Shown: in pieces, positions 1-13,540 of the stretch
Numbering within the stretch: position 1 is the first letter of the stretch
How the letters are laid out: the number at the start of each line of letters is the position of its first letter
Source of the DNA: Casuarius casuarius
Lineage: Eukaryota; Chordata; Aves; Casuariiformes; Casuariidae
Length of the DNA stretch: 64,000 nucleotides
Direction: 5' to 3'
NCBI GenBank assembly: GCA_003342895.1
Contig: PTFA01000035.1
Location: 728,022 to 792,021 of the forward strand
Made by a program: the position numbers and the translations under genes
The notes under the pieces: model-generated
What the model saw: the letters and a program-made list of their open reading frames with translations, nothing else
Database searches by the model: none
What the model was told of the DNA's origin: nothing

Positions 1-146
1 TCATCAATGAACTGAAGTACTTAATCTAATTTAGCAGTCACTTGCTGGATTCTTTCAAGAGAAAGAAAATGACAATTTTCACACTTTTTTTTCTGTTTCT
101 AGTCATCTTCATTTCTTTGAATTATTTTTGGTTTAAGCTTCTACAT

Positions 147-398
147 TTAATAATGTATTTTACTTTTGAACTTTCTTTTCTGGTATAAATACTGTTGATT
201 AATGCTGAAAAATTGCCAGAGAGGATTGCAGTAGGAGGGCTTGCAATAGGAGGGCTGCACAATTTTTACATCTTCTGCATAAATCTTCCTGACATGGGGC
301 TCACTCCTTCTCAGCACATCTTCCATTGAAGCTGCCGAACAAGGAAAGTGCTGGCCATCTGTGACGCTAATGTCAAAGGTGTATTGCTGTGTACTCAA
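147..398 (-). other. Unrecognised short open frame, possible exon remnant
   Basis: The minus strand is open for about 80 codons after an upstream in-frame stop. The first part (STQQYTFDISVTDGQHF) is balanced in composition and faintly reminiscent of a cadherin-type strand, but I cannot assign it to a family. A possible splice acceptor precedes it: a T-rich run ending in TTGAG near 396-400. No convincing donor follows. The frame begins at TTG, not ATG, so it could only be an internal exon. It contains two tandem copies of a 15-bp unit (226-255), which give the peptide repeat PSYCK/PSYCN. A chance open frame is the likeliest explanation. Confidence 0.15.
226..255. repeat. 15-bp tandem duplication (2 copies)
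   Basis: TTGCAGTAGGAGGGC is followed directly by TTGCAATAGGAGGGC, with one mismatch. The unit length is a multiple of three, so the open frame on the minus strand is not disturbed. Confidence 0.85.
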
Positions 399-3300
399 GG
401 AAATATAATTACCCTTCTATAGAATTGGGCCTGATATAACCTGGGACTTTTTGACAAGGAACTGCACAACACATATCAATGTGATATTTTTGTGATGTAC
501 AGAATTTGCAGTCTTAATATATGAGGCCACCAGGACTGTTGAAAGCGTGATAATTGCTAAATGACTTGTATTACTTCCTTCCTTTCCTCTTGTTAGTTTA
601 CTTTGATTTAAAGACAGTCCTGGTGATCTCTTGGCTGAAAATCATACAAAATATGGAAAATGGGTGCTCTGAATCAAATGGGTTTGTTTTCCTCAAGATC
701 ATTAATGTATCTGCTGGCACATTCAAGGATTAGTTAACCCCGTTGAAAGAAGTGATACACTTTTATAACATTTTGGTTGAAAAGGCATTTACTCAGTGCA
801 AATATCAAGAGATAAAGGAAACCATGGAAAGCATTAAATTAATAAATCCATCTGTTTTGTAATTCCTGTGTGATCATTATTTTGTGAGCCAATCTCACAA
901 ATTTTGTCCTTTAATTTTGAACAAAGTCACTCTTAATCAGAATGATGGTTGACAGATAGGTACAAGTCCAGGTAAGGGCAGCATGACTTTGAAATTAAAA
1001 CATTTCAACAGTTGTTTCTGTCCTTTTCAGTTCATTTCACAGCAGGAACTGTTCCCATAAAAAAAATTAACACAGTGTAAGTAAGAACTTAATGTGACTG
1101 AATGCATGCATATTATATTCCAGTCTTTCAGACTTTCCGTTCTTCCCATCAAATACCTGCAGAGTCTTAACTAATCATCATGAGTGGGAAGAGCCAATCC
1201 ACAATAGTTAAAATACCAATGGCCAATAATGCTTTGTCAGCAATAGTGCTCTCGCCTGTGGTGTCATCTGTGAAAGCAGCATGGCTGATAGATAACAGTG
1301 GGGGGAACTTTGGGGAAAAATCTAAGGTAGGCAAAATCCTCCATCACTGGTCTATGTCTAAATGCTACAACTGTCTTGGCCATTCCTCACACCCTCTTCT
1401 GTGTCTCACTTTGCCCCTCTTCGATTCATTTTTTATTTAGGGATAGGCTTAACCTGTCAATCATTTGCACAAGAGCATAGTCAGGTATGAATAAATAACA
1501 CGATCAGTTGAAACCTCTGTAGCAACTGCAGTAGATTAGATGTTGGAGACTACCTGCTATATGCTACAGCAGACTAGTTTGTGCCCAAGCTTCAGTGGCT
1601 GCTCAAAGTGGGCCCCGTCCCCGCGGGCTGGGTCTGGAGTATAGATAACCTGCAAAAAGAAAAGTGCAAATTAGAATTTTTGGGAAGGGCAGTGTCTTCT
1701 GATTAAAACTGTATGTTGATTGCACTCTAGGCATTGAGGAAACCAGAGGTTTGTGCTCCTATATTTTTGTGTTTGCAGTGTGAATACGAGCTCAGTTCTT
1801 CATAGGCAAGTGTACTGCCCAAAGACAGGCTACTGTCAGTGGGAGTTTTCCCCTCTCCGCAACAGGATGCCAGAAAGTTGGATATCAAAATGCTGGCATC
1901 TCTCTGTCATCTTAGCCTTGTGTTCCCCAAACCTAACCTGTTCAGGTCCTCATATAAAGAGCTAAATTCAGAACTAAGGTATCTAAACTGGGTTAGGAGT
2001 GGTCCTGGGAGTAAAGATATAATGGCTCTTCAATCTCTCTCATACTGTAAGTGGTGGAATGAGGTCAGATAGTGAGTTTGTCTAAAAATTGCATCTCCTT
2101 GTGGGTTCTTCATTTTTAAATCCTTGGCAAAAATTAAAAGGTCCAATTTTTTAAAAGAAAAAGCTGAAAAAAGCTCAATATAAGAACTATATTTTCTTCT
2201 GAAATGTACCTCCCTCTCTCTTTTTTCCATCCCTCTTGCCACACAAGCTACTCTTTGCTACATTCATGTATTATCTTATCAACCTGAAATGAACTTTGCA
2301 GTACATAAATTGTCTGAAAAATGTCACCCAACTCTAGTAACACTGACTTTTCTGGTTTAATGTTCTCTTTCTGCAGCTCTGCCTCCCTGCATGCCACCCA
2401 CTGCTAGTGAAACTGTGATAAGCACAAAGTACTTAGGAGGAAGCTCTGATGCTAGTCTAGGCCTCGGTATTGCAAACTACTCTGGCGAAAGACACTTTTT
2501 TTCACCTCTAGGCACTGTTAAGCAGTCAAAGAACAAAAAAAATCCAACTTCAAAATAGTTCATTGTAAGTGGCCAGTAGGTTCTTGAATGGTGTTTGCAC
2601 ATACATCAATAGGAACAATTACTGTGCTATTTAATATTAGATAATCTGTACCTTGGATAAATTAGTGGCAGTCCATGATTGTAAAGTTACTTAAGAAACA
2701 GCAGCACATTAACAAAAATTGCTTTGTAGCAGCACATATTCAGTGCCAGTGAGTCTGGCTTAGCTCCAAAGAGACTGTTTGGTGGAATTTTGCATTTAAT
2801 TCACATTTTGGGGCAGTTTCTTATGAAAGTGCCTCACTAGAAGGTGTTTGCACTTGTTTAAACTATGACTAAATTAAAAGAACATTTACCTCAATTTCTA
2901 TCCATTTCAAATCATCCTTTCTACACTAGACTTCTTGCAGGAGTAACATTCTGATAGTTTCTACTGTTTGCTTATACGTGTAAGCAAAATTGCCAAAGGA
3001 AAAAATAATAGACTGTCATGAATGTGAGCTGGAGAGGCATGAAGTATCTCTGATATGTGCTGAGCACACCCAAATACTTTGAATAGGAAAACTCCTGAAG
3101 CTCAAGTGGGCTCAAGTGGCTGCAATATCAAGCCTTCCTAAGCATGATTTAAAATACTCTCATGGGAAAATTTTAATTGTGCTGTTCAGGCAGTTTGCCC
3201 CATGATATCTATTATTGTTTAGAGAAGATGGCCTCGTGATTCTGCATGCCTAACGTTGAACATACACTATCACTCCATGCCAACACTAGCAATTGGTATC

Positions 3301-5695
3301 TAATGGTACATTATCAAACAGTGGCTTCTGAAATATTCTGTCAGTGGAAAGAAGTATTACTGTTGTCATACTGAAAGAGTCACTGTAACATTTTGGCCAT
3401 GAGGAGAAGGCAGCAAAGTGCTGTTCAAATGACACAGAATGGCCAAGTGCACAGACTTGCCTGTATACAGACAAGTAGACAGACTTTACAGCCATTAACA
3501 CCAGAGAGTGGAGCACCAGAACATTTCAACATAAGAGACAAAAGTGTAGTGACTGTATTGGAAAGGGAATAGGAGTCATTAAAGATCTCTAATGCCTTCT
3601 GAAAAGTATGATTGTCATGTAACAGGTCACTAGCATGTCACTAGCACAAGCTGCTTTGGAATCAGATTTGGTTTTAAAAGTACTGCAAGCATTTGGTTGG
3701 AGTGGCAATTGCAGTTGCGGTACTGAATCAATCTCATCCATAGGTGAGGGCTGGAAACATCAATTCTTAGCATCAATTGGCAAATGCTTTGTTTAGTTAT
3801 GCAAGGAAAAAAACATTTTGAAGCTCTTAAAAGATATTATTGAGAAAATTTCCATATGAAAGTGAACCTGGGACTCAGCCCTGGAGAGCTGGATACCTGT
3901 CTGTCTTGAGAGAGAGAAGTGGGAGGGGTAGAAGAAAGTGCTCCCTGACACTGTTAGAGAGGGAAGTGTTATTGTCACCTTGATCTCAGTTTGGGGCCTT
4001 TAAAAATGAGTTGCAAAAATGTGTGAAAAGCTGTATTATTAAAAGACATAAAATAAAAACAGCTCACTTGGCCGTAATATAGAAAAAAAATAATCCTTCT
4101 GTTTGAAAGTGATATTTGCCAGACAAGTAGTTCTTTGAGGATGTTGCATATGTACTCTTACAGCATGTGTTCTGCATCTCTAAAAGGGTGTCTCTCTCTA
4201 GATCTGATCCCAAGTTTTTATATCATTATCTTCCTGGGTTAATTCAGATGAACCATACTTAACATTGTATTTAGGTTATTTCAGATAATTCAAGGTTGGG
4301 TGACTATGTGTGTGACACTTAATCAGCCCCTAATAAATGGGCAGCCTGCTTTTACTGGAGAGATTCCCAGGGAACAGATTGGTGACATGCATTTCTCTGC
4401 CTTTAAAGTCCATTTAGTATCAAATGAAATTCATCCTTGCATAAAGGTCCTGCACAGATATTTTTGTGACAACTATGTCCGTTTAGACCCTGGAGCAGCA
4501 GCAAAAGGGTTGGCAAACTAACCATGTCTTTAACACCCTTCACCTTGCGTTCACCCTCTGGGCCAGCCTGAGCACTTGGCTTTACTCACTTAGGTGGAAA
4601 AGAAGCTCCAAGATGTGCATTCTGAATAACAAGGGAAGACTTCCCGCAAAAAGAAGGAAACATATCTCCAAGTATGTAGTGCATGGCTTGTAAGAAGCAG
4701 TAATGCAGACTTGCAAACAATTAAAACAATTGGGTTTCCTTGTTGAGTTTTCCTTCCAAATGTTCAGAACACACACTTTAAGGCAAAGAAGCTTTGGACG
4801 GCTGTGGATGGCTGTCAACGTAAGAGGGAAAAAACACAACAAAATGGTACCTACGTCTAAAGTGAACGGTTGATGTGTAGCTCTCCTGTGGAGACTGTGT
4901 ATATAGAAGCCTTCTCACTCATTATCAGTTCTTAGGGAATGTTCTTCGTTTTAAAGCAAAGCTTTTTAAAGTGACGAGTCAGTGTAAGTGGCCTTAGCCT
5001 TTAAGATGTCAAAGCCCCAGTTTCTTCCCTACACTTGTAACTGCGATGTGTGAATTCAATAATATCAAGTATCCCTGCTGTTGTACCAGTGTGTCTTACA
5101 CTGCTAACAATTTAGACATATCTACTTTGCATACTTGGAATTTGACTTTGAAACGCCTCCAGCGAGCACTCCAGAACACTTGCTCCCTCTGAAATAAAGT
5201 CACATGCACTGACATTTTTCTGACTGACATTCTTCATTTTTGCCAGAAGGCATCAGTTCCTTTCGGTTTGGTTTTTCTTTTTAAGTTTTAAAAGCTCTGT
5301 CTACTATAAATAAATCTGTCACTAAAAACAGCCAAACCATTTATATTAAAAGTGTCAGAAATGAAGTTCTTGTTGGGCGTAGTCCATCAGAAAATGTTTC
5401 CACTTTGATAGCTGAAGATTTTGGATTTTACTCCTTGTTTTAATTCAGCTACTAATAGTGATATGTGCAGATCTACACTGCATCTTCCATGAATAAGTAG
5501 GTCGAAGCATCTTCTAAATACATTGACTACAGTTTTACACTGTTGTTGAAAAGTATTAGTCAGGAGAAGATAAGGTTGTGTAAAAGTAGATGTTAGCCTT
5601 CTCTGCCCGTCTCTGGTTGCTTTGCCCTTTTCCACTTCATGTTCCAGCCTTTATTTTACACAGCCTGCTCTGGATAGTATCAGCCCTGAGTGTTT

Positions 5696-5835
5696 GAAAG
5701 TCACTGCTTATTAAAAGCACTGCCCTGAAAGTCACTGGCTTATTAAATATTGGAATATTAAGTACTGGAATAATATTAGAATAAAATAAAACAATACTGG
5801 AATAAAATTGGAATAATAAATACTAGAATGTTGAA
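5696..5835. repeat. Degenerate AT-rich tandem repeat
   Basis: An imperfect 20-bp direct repeat (GAAAGTCACTG.CTTATTAAA, at 5696 and 5727) runs into several loose copies of a TACTGGAATAAT-like unit up to about 5830. This is simple low-complexity DNA with no coding sense. It lies just upstream of the LINE relic and may have grown from an A-rich sequence. Confidence 0.5.
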
Positions 5836-5949
5836 ACAATTTGCTGATGACCTCTTTTAACTGCTGACACCAGCATTTAATACATCTTGTAATATGGGAA
5901 AATTCCTAAAAGGGAAAGGCAGGGAAAGCTGCAATGGTGGCTAAGATGG

Positions 5950-6215
5950 CGAGGATGACCTGAGTAGTTGTAGGACGGTTAGCTTGATATCAAGGTCAAG
6001 GAAAATAATTAGAAATGCTGCTGTGGGATGGGAGGATTACTAGCTGAAGAACACTAGCACAATTAATGCCAGTCAATGTGCTTGTTCCGTTAATTGAAAA
6101 CCACTCATGTCAAATAAACCAGTCTATCAAGTAATCATGAGTCCAGTAGGAGACTGAATAACCCCTTTAGTCTAACAAAAGGTCTTGCACTGTATATTGT
6201 AACTACAAATGGGTG
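5950..6215 (+). mobile_element. CR1-type LINE relic (reverse transcriptase fragment)
   Basis: Read on the plus strand, this segment carries the decayed remains of the reverse-transcriptase region of a CR1/L3-type non-LTR retrotransposon. At 5979-6010 one frame reads CRTVSLISRSRKII, which matches the family's conserved YRPVSLTS.PGKIME block. About 85 bases later another frame reads ENHSCQINQ, matching the conserved GRSCQTNL block, after DNA resembling the usual SQHGF segment. Around 6170-6205 a degraded counterpart of the DFSKAFDTV motif can be traced. The motif order and spacing are right, but the frame shifts between them and stops interrupt it, so the copy is dead and 5'- and 3'-truncated. 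The exact subfamily is not assignable by eye. Confidence 0.65.
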
Positions 6216-9200
6216 AATCTTGGCTTCATATGGTCATTAAAAAGTATTAGACCTCAGCCTCCCAGTGATCTATTACCCCGTGTGGTGATTAGCTTGCAGG
6301 TACTTCATGTGTGCTCCAGCTAACAAACGTCAGTGTGACTTTCTGAATATCCTGTTTTTGAAAATAAAGTTCTCTCCTTCTCAACAGCTGCTAGCTAGCT
6401 TATGAGCAGGCAGAGAGCTGCTGTGCTTGTGCAGTTTCTTGTCTTTGCACCCAGTGCAATCTCTCTACTCCCACTAAAGGCAAAATCATGCAGCCATTGC
6501 TCCAAAACACTAATGGTGATTTCCTTCCCATCTATGTGGCTGAACAGATTTGAGTTCTTCTTGTAACACCGAAATGGAGATTTTGTAATTTTAAGTAAAT
6601 AATCAAGAATACCCTGCAAGGCAGGATGCATCTACATTAGTGTAGATCTTACCAAGAGTACACTTGGAAGGGAATCTCCTGATTGTCCCCATTTATTTTC
6701 ACTTTGGCTCACACTGCGAAATGATGTTGGAGGGTATAAAATAGATTTCTTTCTGATGAAACAAAACTGAAAGATGCGCTCTGGCCATTAATATGCATTC
6801 AGTCCACAGGGCAGACTATAACTGGTCTAAAGTTATAGTTACCGTGCAATGTCAGGTCTCAGCACCAATTGCTTTGCTCTGCAGACCCACTGTGCTGCTG
6901 CAGTGTATTCCACTCCAGTTTGCTAACACAGACATAACCTCCAACTATTCTCCAAATGAAGTTTTATGTTATCAAAAATTAGTTAATACATTGATCGTTC
7001 TTGTTGCCTTTTCATATCTTATCTCACTTTACAGATGACCTGTAAGATCTATATGGTTGCTTCAGTACAACAAATTAACTTAGTTGATAAGGGAATCGGG
7101 TATAAAATAAAAACAGCCCACTTCTTCCTGAACTGCTTACCATCATCTCTCAAATTGGCCTGTGCAGTTTGAGTGGAGATTTACCTCGTGACTCTTTGGA
7201 AACTCTGCAAAAATATTGCTGATCCATAATCTCTTTTTAAGAGTCTCCATGCTTATATACTTGTGTAAGTATACTCCATACTTACATAAATGGCTTTGTT
7301 GAATTAGATCATCAAGAGTTCAAGCCTAAACTACATTTAAATGAAAATGCTGTTTAAAAACAGACTTGCAGTAGCAGAAAAATACTGCAAAGAGATGAAA
7401 ACAAAGGCAATTATTAACATTTTATTTATCAGAGAAGATTCTCTTTAGGTGCTGTAGCATGGCAGCAGGTTTGTGAGGCTGGCTCCTCAACTTCTGGGAG
7501 TTTACTCCAAAGCTGGCTCCTGACCAGCTGTTCTGCGAGAACTGGTCTTCCCCAGCACGTGATATGAGCTCTGCATTTCTGTCTGCTTGCCCCTTTTCCC
7601 TGGGATTGGAGCTCTGAAATCACATGGTAGAAATGGGAGATTACCTAGTTTTTCTCAGTCTCCAGGACTGTTCCATCAGCTCTATACCTCCATTACTAGA
7701 TAGGGTTTCAGCTTCAGTTTTCTTCCCTTCTTACTGCCCCCCTGTAGTGGGTGAGGGTATAACTTTTCTGAGGACTGTTGCTACTGCAGGTTCCTTTTAA
7801 ACTTTATTTAAACTTGCAATGAGCTTTGCATAAAGTGTCTGAATGACAGCAAAGGACGGTGTGGGGGTCCCGGCTCCCGGTTTGAGATTTCTGTTTAGAA
7901 ACTAATAACTTTTTTTGCCAGGCTGTGGGCTTTGGTTGGATCAGCTGCATGCTCTGGCTCATTGTGCAAGTGCCAGTACTTTTCTGTGGTAGGAGATGGG
8001 TCTCCATTAATCCTGATTTAGATGTGTTTAAGCTGCTTTCGTTTCCAAAACTATTTTGATGGTTTATTTGTTCTTTTACTTGAAATAAAAAATATTTAGG
8101 TCAAGAAATGTCCTATTTGATTCAAATAAATCTTGGATGAGCTTTCAGCACATCTAAAAAAAAAAATAGATTCTTATTTACCCACTATAAGTTTTTGGAA
8201 ACTTCCAGTGAACCAAAAAATCAGTTGCTTTCACAGTTCCAATATATTAGACTGGCAAATTAGCTTCTTTTTAAATGCTTTGATCTTTAAGATTTTCCAG
8301 GACTAGAAGCTGGGTTTTGGTAGACAACTCCTGTCTCTTGGAATGAAATCTCTATGGCAGTCCTAGGATCCATTTTTGTGTGTGTGGCTTTCATTTGTAG
8401 CTTTTGTTTTTATTATTTGCACCACTCATCATCATGTCTGGATGCCATAGTTTTTAAATCAGTTCCTGCCCCCACCTCTACCAGCCTCTGTCTTTTCAGT
8501 GACAGAAATACTGCTTTATGTAATACAGCTCTTTGAGGCTAGTACAAAATTTATATTTTTATTTTTATTATATGAAAGTTCATAGTAAGAGGTTTGAAAT
8601 AGCTAAACTAAAAAATTAAAAAATAATCAAAGGATGTCTATGAGTTCTACAAAACATTTCATTCCCTCCAAAAGTCATGCAATATAATCATCATCGGCTT
8701 TCAAAAGCTGCGAGTTATACAAGTGTTTCCAGGATTTCTGATCCATGTAATAAGCTTGGTAATACAGATGACTGCAGTAAACAGTGGTATTGCCATTAAA
8801 GTGTCCACTTGCAATCTTCAATGTCTTTACATTCTTGCTTTTGTTTTCCATTTATCCTCTCTTCCTTCCCCAATCAGCATATTAAAACACATACGTTTTA
8901 GTAAAAACTATGCAATTGGGAGAAAATGGAGCTAATAGCTCCATTAGCCAAGGTACTGTGAGTCCCAAAGTATAATAAATCGACTAGGTGATTAAAGCAC
9001 CTTCAGACAAGAGTTAAGAACAATTTCTTGCAAGAAATCATACATTTCACTCTCCTCTTCCCATAATGTTGACAGTTTTGTGTCCAAGAATTTGACATTC
9101 AAGGTCTGTGTGTGTGCTTCTCTGCATGTTTCCTCTTTAATTCTGCATCCTGTAGCGTACTTTGTGTCCTCTGGTGTACAACCTCATTTTCACTCAGTTT

Positions 9201-12200
9201 TGTCAAAAACAAAAAAATTTAAGCTTATGGCTTTCTTTAAGGTTACTCCTGTGCTCCTGGATGTTAAACCTACAGATGGGTTACCCTTATCCCTAGCCTC
9301 TAAAAACTACATTTGTCATGGGTAAAGTTACTATTGCTTATGGTGAAAATCACTCCTTCTTCATTGTCACTAGTGCCAACTGGAACAGAAAGGTATTGTA
9401 TCATAGTAACTATTCCGTTACTAACCTTGTTTCTTCTTGTTTCTCCTTTCCCGAACTACCATTTACCTTACACCATGCATAGTGTAAATAGGTTCATCTA
9501 TCTATCATTCACCTATGTAAATAGATCATGTCTGCATAAAAACAATGCCCTGACAAAGCGTCTGATACCCTTGACAAACACTTAAAATACAAGAAATCAG
9601 AACAGGATTCTTGCATCCACCTGAGAGCAAAGGCTTACAATAAAAATGTAGTAATCATAGTACGTATGTATTATAAAGTGAAGTACAAAACATGGTCTAC
9701 AGGAAAACCCTGCTTGTGCTTTATGTGTAATAAGTGATCAAGTCATACTGTAAGGTGATCTGAAATGTTCCCCTTTAGGTATATGACTTCCATAGCTGTC
9801 TAAGATAGGCATGGTAAATATTCCGAGGAGTAGCGAATTCTTTATTTCCACTAGAAATAGGAAAGGCCAGTGGCAAATGAGGTTTTATGATTAATTCTTT
9901 TCTTACTACATGCTAAAAAAATCACTGAGTCTCTGTGCACTGATGAACAATGTCACTGCAATTGGACCCTGGAAAAGACTTTAATCCTGATTTGCTTTAA
10001 TAGTAAATTCAGCTGAACACACTTGCTCACCAAAGAAACAATTTGATAGGTGCATGTTCTAACTAACTATTTGACTACTGCTGAATAGATCACATATTTT
10101 TAGCAGAGCTATATCTTGCATCCTGACAAATTGAATGTATCTGATATGTTGCAAAATGACCTGCCAATTTCAGCCAATTTTTTACTCTAAAATGGCAGTG
10201 AAGGACTTGGGATGAGTTGGAGAGAGTTAACAATCCTTCATGCACTTCCTTTTCCTGGTGTCAAATCTGACAATTTAAAAGGCTCTCTGGAATATGGATA
10301 CATCTCTGCTGGGCCTTGAAGTAATCAGATCATTAATTCTGCATCTTGTTTTGAGCTTGGACTGGTTTCACATGAGTTATCTATTTCACTGTATTTGCAA
10401 CTAATTCTGGCCCAAATAAGCAAAATCAAAGTGTGACTTTTTTGCATGTAGCATTATAAGCTCTGCAGAAAACTTAGGCAAAGCAGTCCTAGGTGTTCTG
10501 TTCCCACTAAATAATGGCATTAAGTTCAGCTGTTGAATGTCAGGTTTAAAAATAGGTTCCATATTTCTGCTCCAGCTTCATGGACGCAACCGTTGCAAGC
10601 ACTTACACAGAGGCAGAACAATTTCGAGCTGGCACATTGCCCGCATTCCTGAGGAAGTCAGTGGTCTGCCAGTGCAGCAGGTTCCTGGGGTCTAGCGAAT
10701 GCTTAAGGCTCTGGGGCGCCCCACAGTCATCTTCGGCTGGGACCGGAGGAGACCACACTCTGTGCTATCAGGTAGCGGGGCAGTCCTCTCCTCTTTCAGG
10801 GATAAATTCTGATGACCAGTCGAGTGGGGAACAAAGGCTTGTCTTTAGGATCTCGGAGGGACTCAGCGTACTCAGACCCGGTTTGGATACACCGAAAGCT
10901 GTTATGTAGGACTTTCGGATTACGCTCTTCAGGAGGTTGTTATTCCCTCTACATTATCCTTCCTCTTCACGTGACCAACACAATGAAATCCTCAAAGTGT
11001 GGCCAACTAAATTTAGGAGTGTGCATTTCTTTTGTCGTATAAAATAATAATGTTCACAAGTGCCGGTCTTCCCCCTCTAAATGCAGCTCAGCAAACTCTA
11101 TCTTGGCCATTAGAAACTCCTGGCTTCTTTCCACGTTGCACATTTTCACCTGTCATAAAAAGGTTGCAAGTGAAATGATGCCCTTTTGTTAGGCCCATGA
11201 TGCAATTACCTCAGTGTATTTGGCACTGACATGATTAAGTAGATTAAAGACCTCTATTGATATAGGAGAGGGAACTGTACTGCAGCTCATTCGGACTTAA
11301 TTGTGTTGGTTTTGCCAAGGCTATACAGTATAAAACTTTTCACTGACATGAACTGACATGATTCATGGCGCACAGCAGGGCTGGTTTTAGTACATGGCAC
11401 AGACCGTAACTTTTCAGAGCAGAGTCGTATATTAGAGTTTGCCTCTTGCATCTGTTAGATCATCTTTATCTAGAAATGGATTTTGAAAGAAAATACCTTG
11501 CCATCCCTGTGACATCTGCTGAGCCTCTCGACCCTTTGTCCTTGACAAAGTCTCAGGCTTCTTCCTTCAAAGGGTCAGCAGGACTTTTCTTCTCCATTGT
11601 ACGAAGCGAATGTCAGTAACCCCATCACACTCTACCGAGCGTTGAATGTAATTCACAGTGCAGGGCTTAGGTACAAAATAGAAGTCTTGTTTTTAAAATC
11701 CAAATGTTGCTATACAAAAGAATACATCAAAGCTGAGGGAAGGAGCAAGATTTCGCTTTATTCCTGCTAATGAGCTGAGCAGTTCACCTTTTCCACTCTC
11801 AGGAGGAGAACAGCTTGTTCCTGCATCTCACAGCCCCAGGCCACAGCCTGGCTCCCAGAAGATCTGCCTGCGGAGACAGAGGGAGAGAAAAACGCCAGGC
11901 AGCTTCCACCCCCCAGTTGCTGTCTGCAGCACAACACCTGTCTTCCCGCATTTGGCCTGCCAATGTTCCCGTCTTTTTATCTCCACAGAGGTGCTAGGTG
12001 GCTGAAGACAAGGAATAGAGGTCAAACATGGTCACGCTCAGGTTGCTTGTGAATGTTGTTTTGTCTTTTGAGTGTTTTTTTTCTTGTATCCCAGGTTTAT
12101 TTCATACTATCTGTAAGATGTTGTCATGCTGCCAAGGCAAAACTGTTATCCCACTGTGTATTCTTGAGTATTCAGTGTAAATTTAAAATGAATCATATAA

Positions 12201-13460
12201 CGGAGTTTTCATTGCAGAGGCACCTGAACTCTTCAGTAGACTCCCCTCTCCACCGAAATAAGCCCCCTTCTTCCTGATATTCTGCTTGAAATTTGCTTTC
12301 TTTGTGACAAACTGATCCACTTTCTGATGATTTTTAAGCAGAGAGAAAAGGAAATATTTCAACTAATTATAGCTACCCAACCTTGGGAGAAAAGCTAGGG
12401 CAACAAAAAATATTTTAATGCGTGTTAATCATGCTCCCCTACACTCCAGTGAAAGTGTGGCAGGGTAGCCTACAAGGCGAAGGAACATAGTTAAATTAAC
12501 CATTCCTTAGACATCACAGTAATATATGCATTAGGACTAAATATTGAGAAAAATAGTGGGGTGTAATCTATATCTTCAGTGAATTGTAGCACAGGCAAAA
12601 GACAGTTGTGGCTAAACATACTTTAGATTTCCTAATGTGCTCTTAATTTAAGTAAAGGAGGATGGAAATGTCTGTAGTTAAAAGTTCACTCATTCAGTTA
12701 ATAGAAGGGCAGAAGGGAATTTTTTTTAAAAACTCATTTCTTAGAAAATGCACAACTTAATCAGAACAAAATACCAAAATAAAAATTGCTTGCAAGATGG
12801 GTGGAATATTAGGTGAATCATTTCAAAAATGAAAAAGAACAGCACAGGGTCTGTTTATAAATTAACGTACGAATGGGCTGCATTCTGCCATTTGCCACCC
12901 ATCTCTAATGGTAATTACTGCCGTGGCTGTTCTGTGCTGAGTTACCTAGGTGCCCTTCCTTGATCCGTTGCAGGACACATCTCCAGCTTGACTGTTGAAC
13001 TTCTGACACAACAGCGAGTGACAAATGCGCTTAACTGAGATGGATGCAGCTGGAGACTGCTGCAAAGGATGCTGTGCGTATGTTAGTTGCCTGAGGTTCA
13101 GACAGCAAGAGAGACTGACACCGCAAAAATCCTCAGGAATTTGCACTAGCAGAGAAGTCCTACTGTGGAATGAAAGATGGAAATCTGTATGAATTTTTTC
13201 AAAAATCATACTTTTGCAAAGAGACCTCCAAATACAGTAGTCTGAAGCAGAAAAACATGTTTTCTTCCTGTTGGACAAGACATTAATTAATGATTACTGA
13301 ACTGTACTAATTCAGGGGAGGTGACATTACATACAGTCCAAGCTATAAAAGGTATGATCAGATAACACTGTAATAGTGCATCAGTTAATGATGGATTATG
13401 GTAGAATTCTTGCAGAATGAAATACATTTGGATATCCATATTACTGTTAAGTGAATTAGT
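6216..13460. other. AT-rich non-coding stretch with a few GC-richer patches
   Basis: No gene, RNA gene or recognisable transposon was found. An 11-A run lies at 8156-8166 and an 8-bp-arm inverted repeat at 8926-8944. Slightly GC-richer patches at about 10580-10930 and 11790-12000 contain open frames on both strands but no motif or splice structure I trust. The segments at 11170-11320 and 12850-12950 look less random (few homopolymers, homeodomain-type ATTA cores) and are raised as possible conserved elements in Part 2. Confidence 0.55.
8926..8944. repeat. Short inverted repeat, 8-bp arms
   Basis: ATGGAGCT and AGCTCCAT flank a three-base loop (AAT). The arms are a perfect match. Nothing around it suggests a terminator or processed RNA, and an arm this short can arise by chance in 64 kb. 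Confidence 0.7.
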
Positions 13461-13470
13461 TATTATAAAT

Positions 13471-13540
13471 AGATTTAAAGTAGATTTAAAGTAGAGACAT
13501 AGTAGATTTAAAGATTTAAAGATTTAAAGTAGAGACTTAG
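13471..13540 (+). repeat. AGATTTAAAGT short tandem repeat
   Basis: About five copies of an AGATTTAAAG(T) unit are interspersed with AGAGACATAGT/AGAGACTTAGT, so the array has a higher-order pattern of a short and a longer unit. This is consistent with replication-slippage expansion. It lies in otherwise ordinary AT-rich DNA with no coding content. Confidence 0.8.

Larger units (their letters stand above)
1..5690. other. AT-rich non-coding stretch, no gene recognised
   Basis: Apart from the short minus-strand frame at 147-398, I see nothing gene-like here. Open frames are short, start mostly at non-ATG codons and have no recognisable protein motif. Small local duplications occur, for example two copies of a 10-mer near 3108-3127 and an imperfect 20-bp direct repeat at 5696-5747. 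There is no CpG-rich segment. The stretch reads as intergenic or intronic DNA of a vertebrate. Confidence 0.6.
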
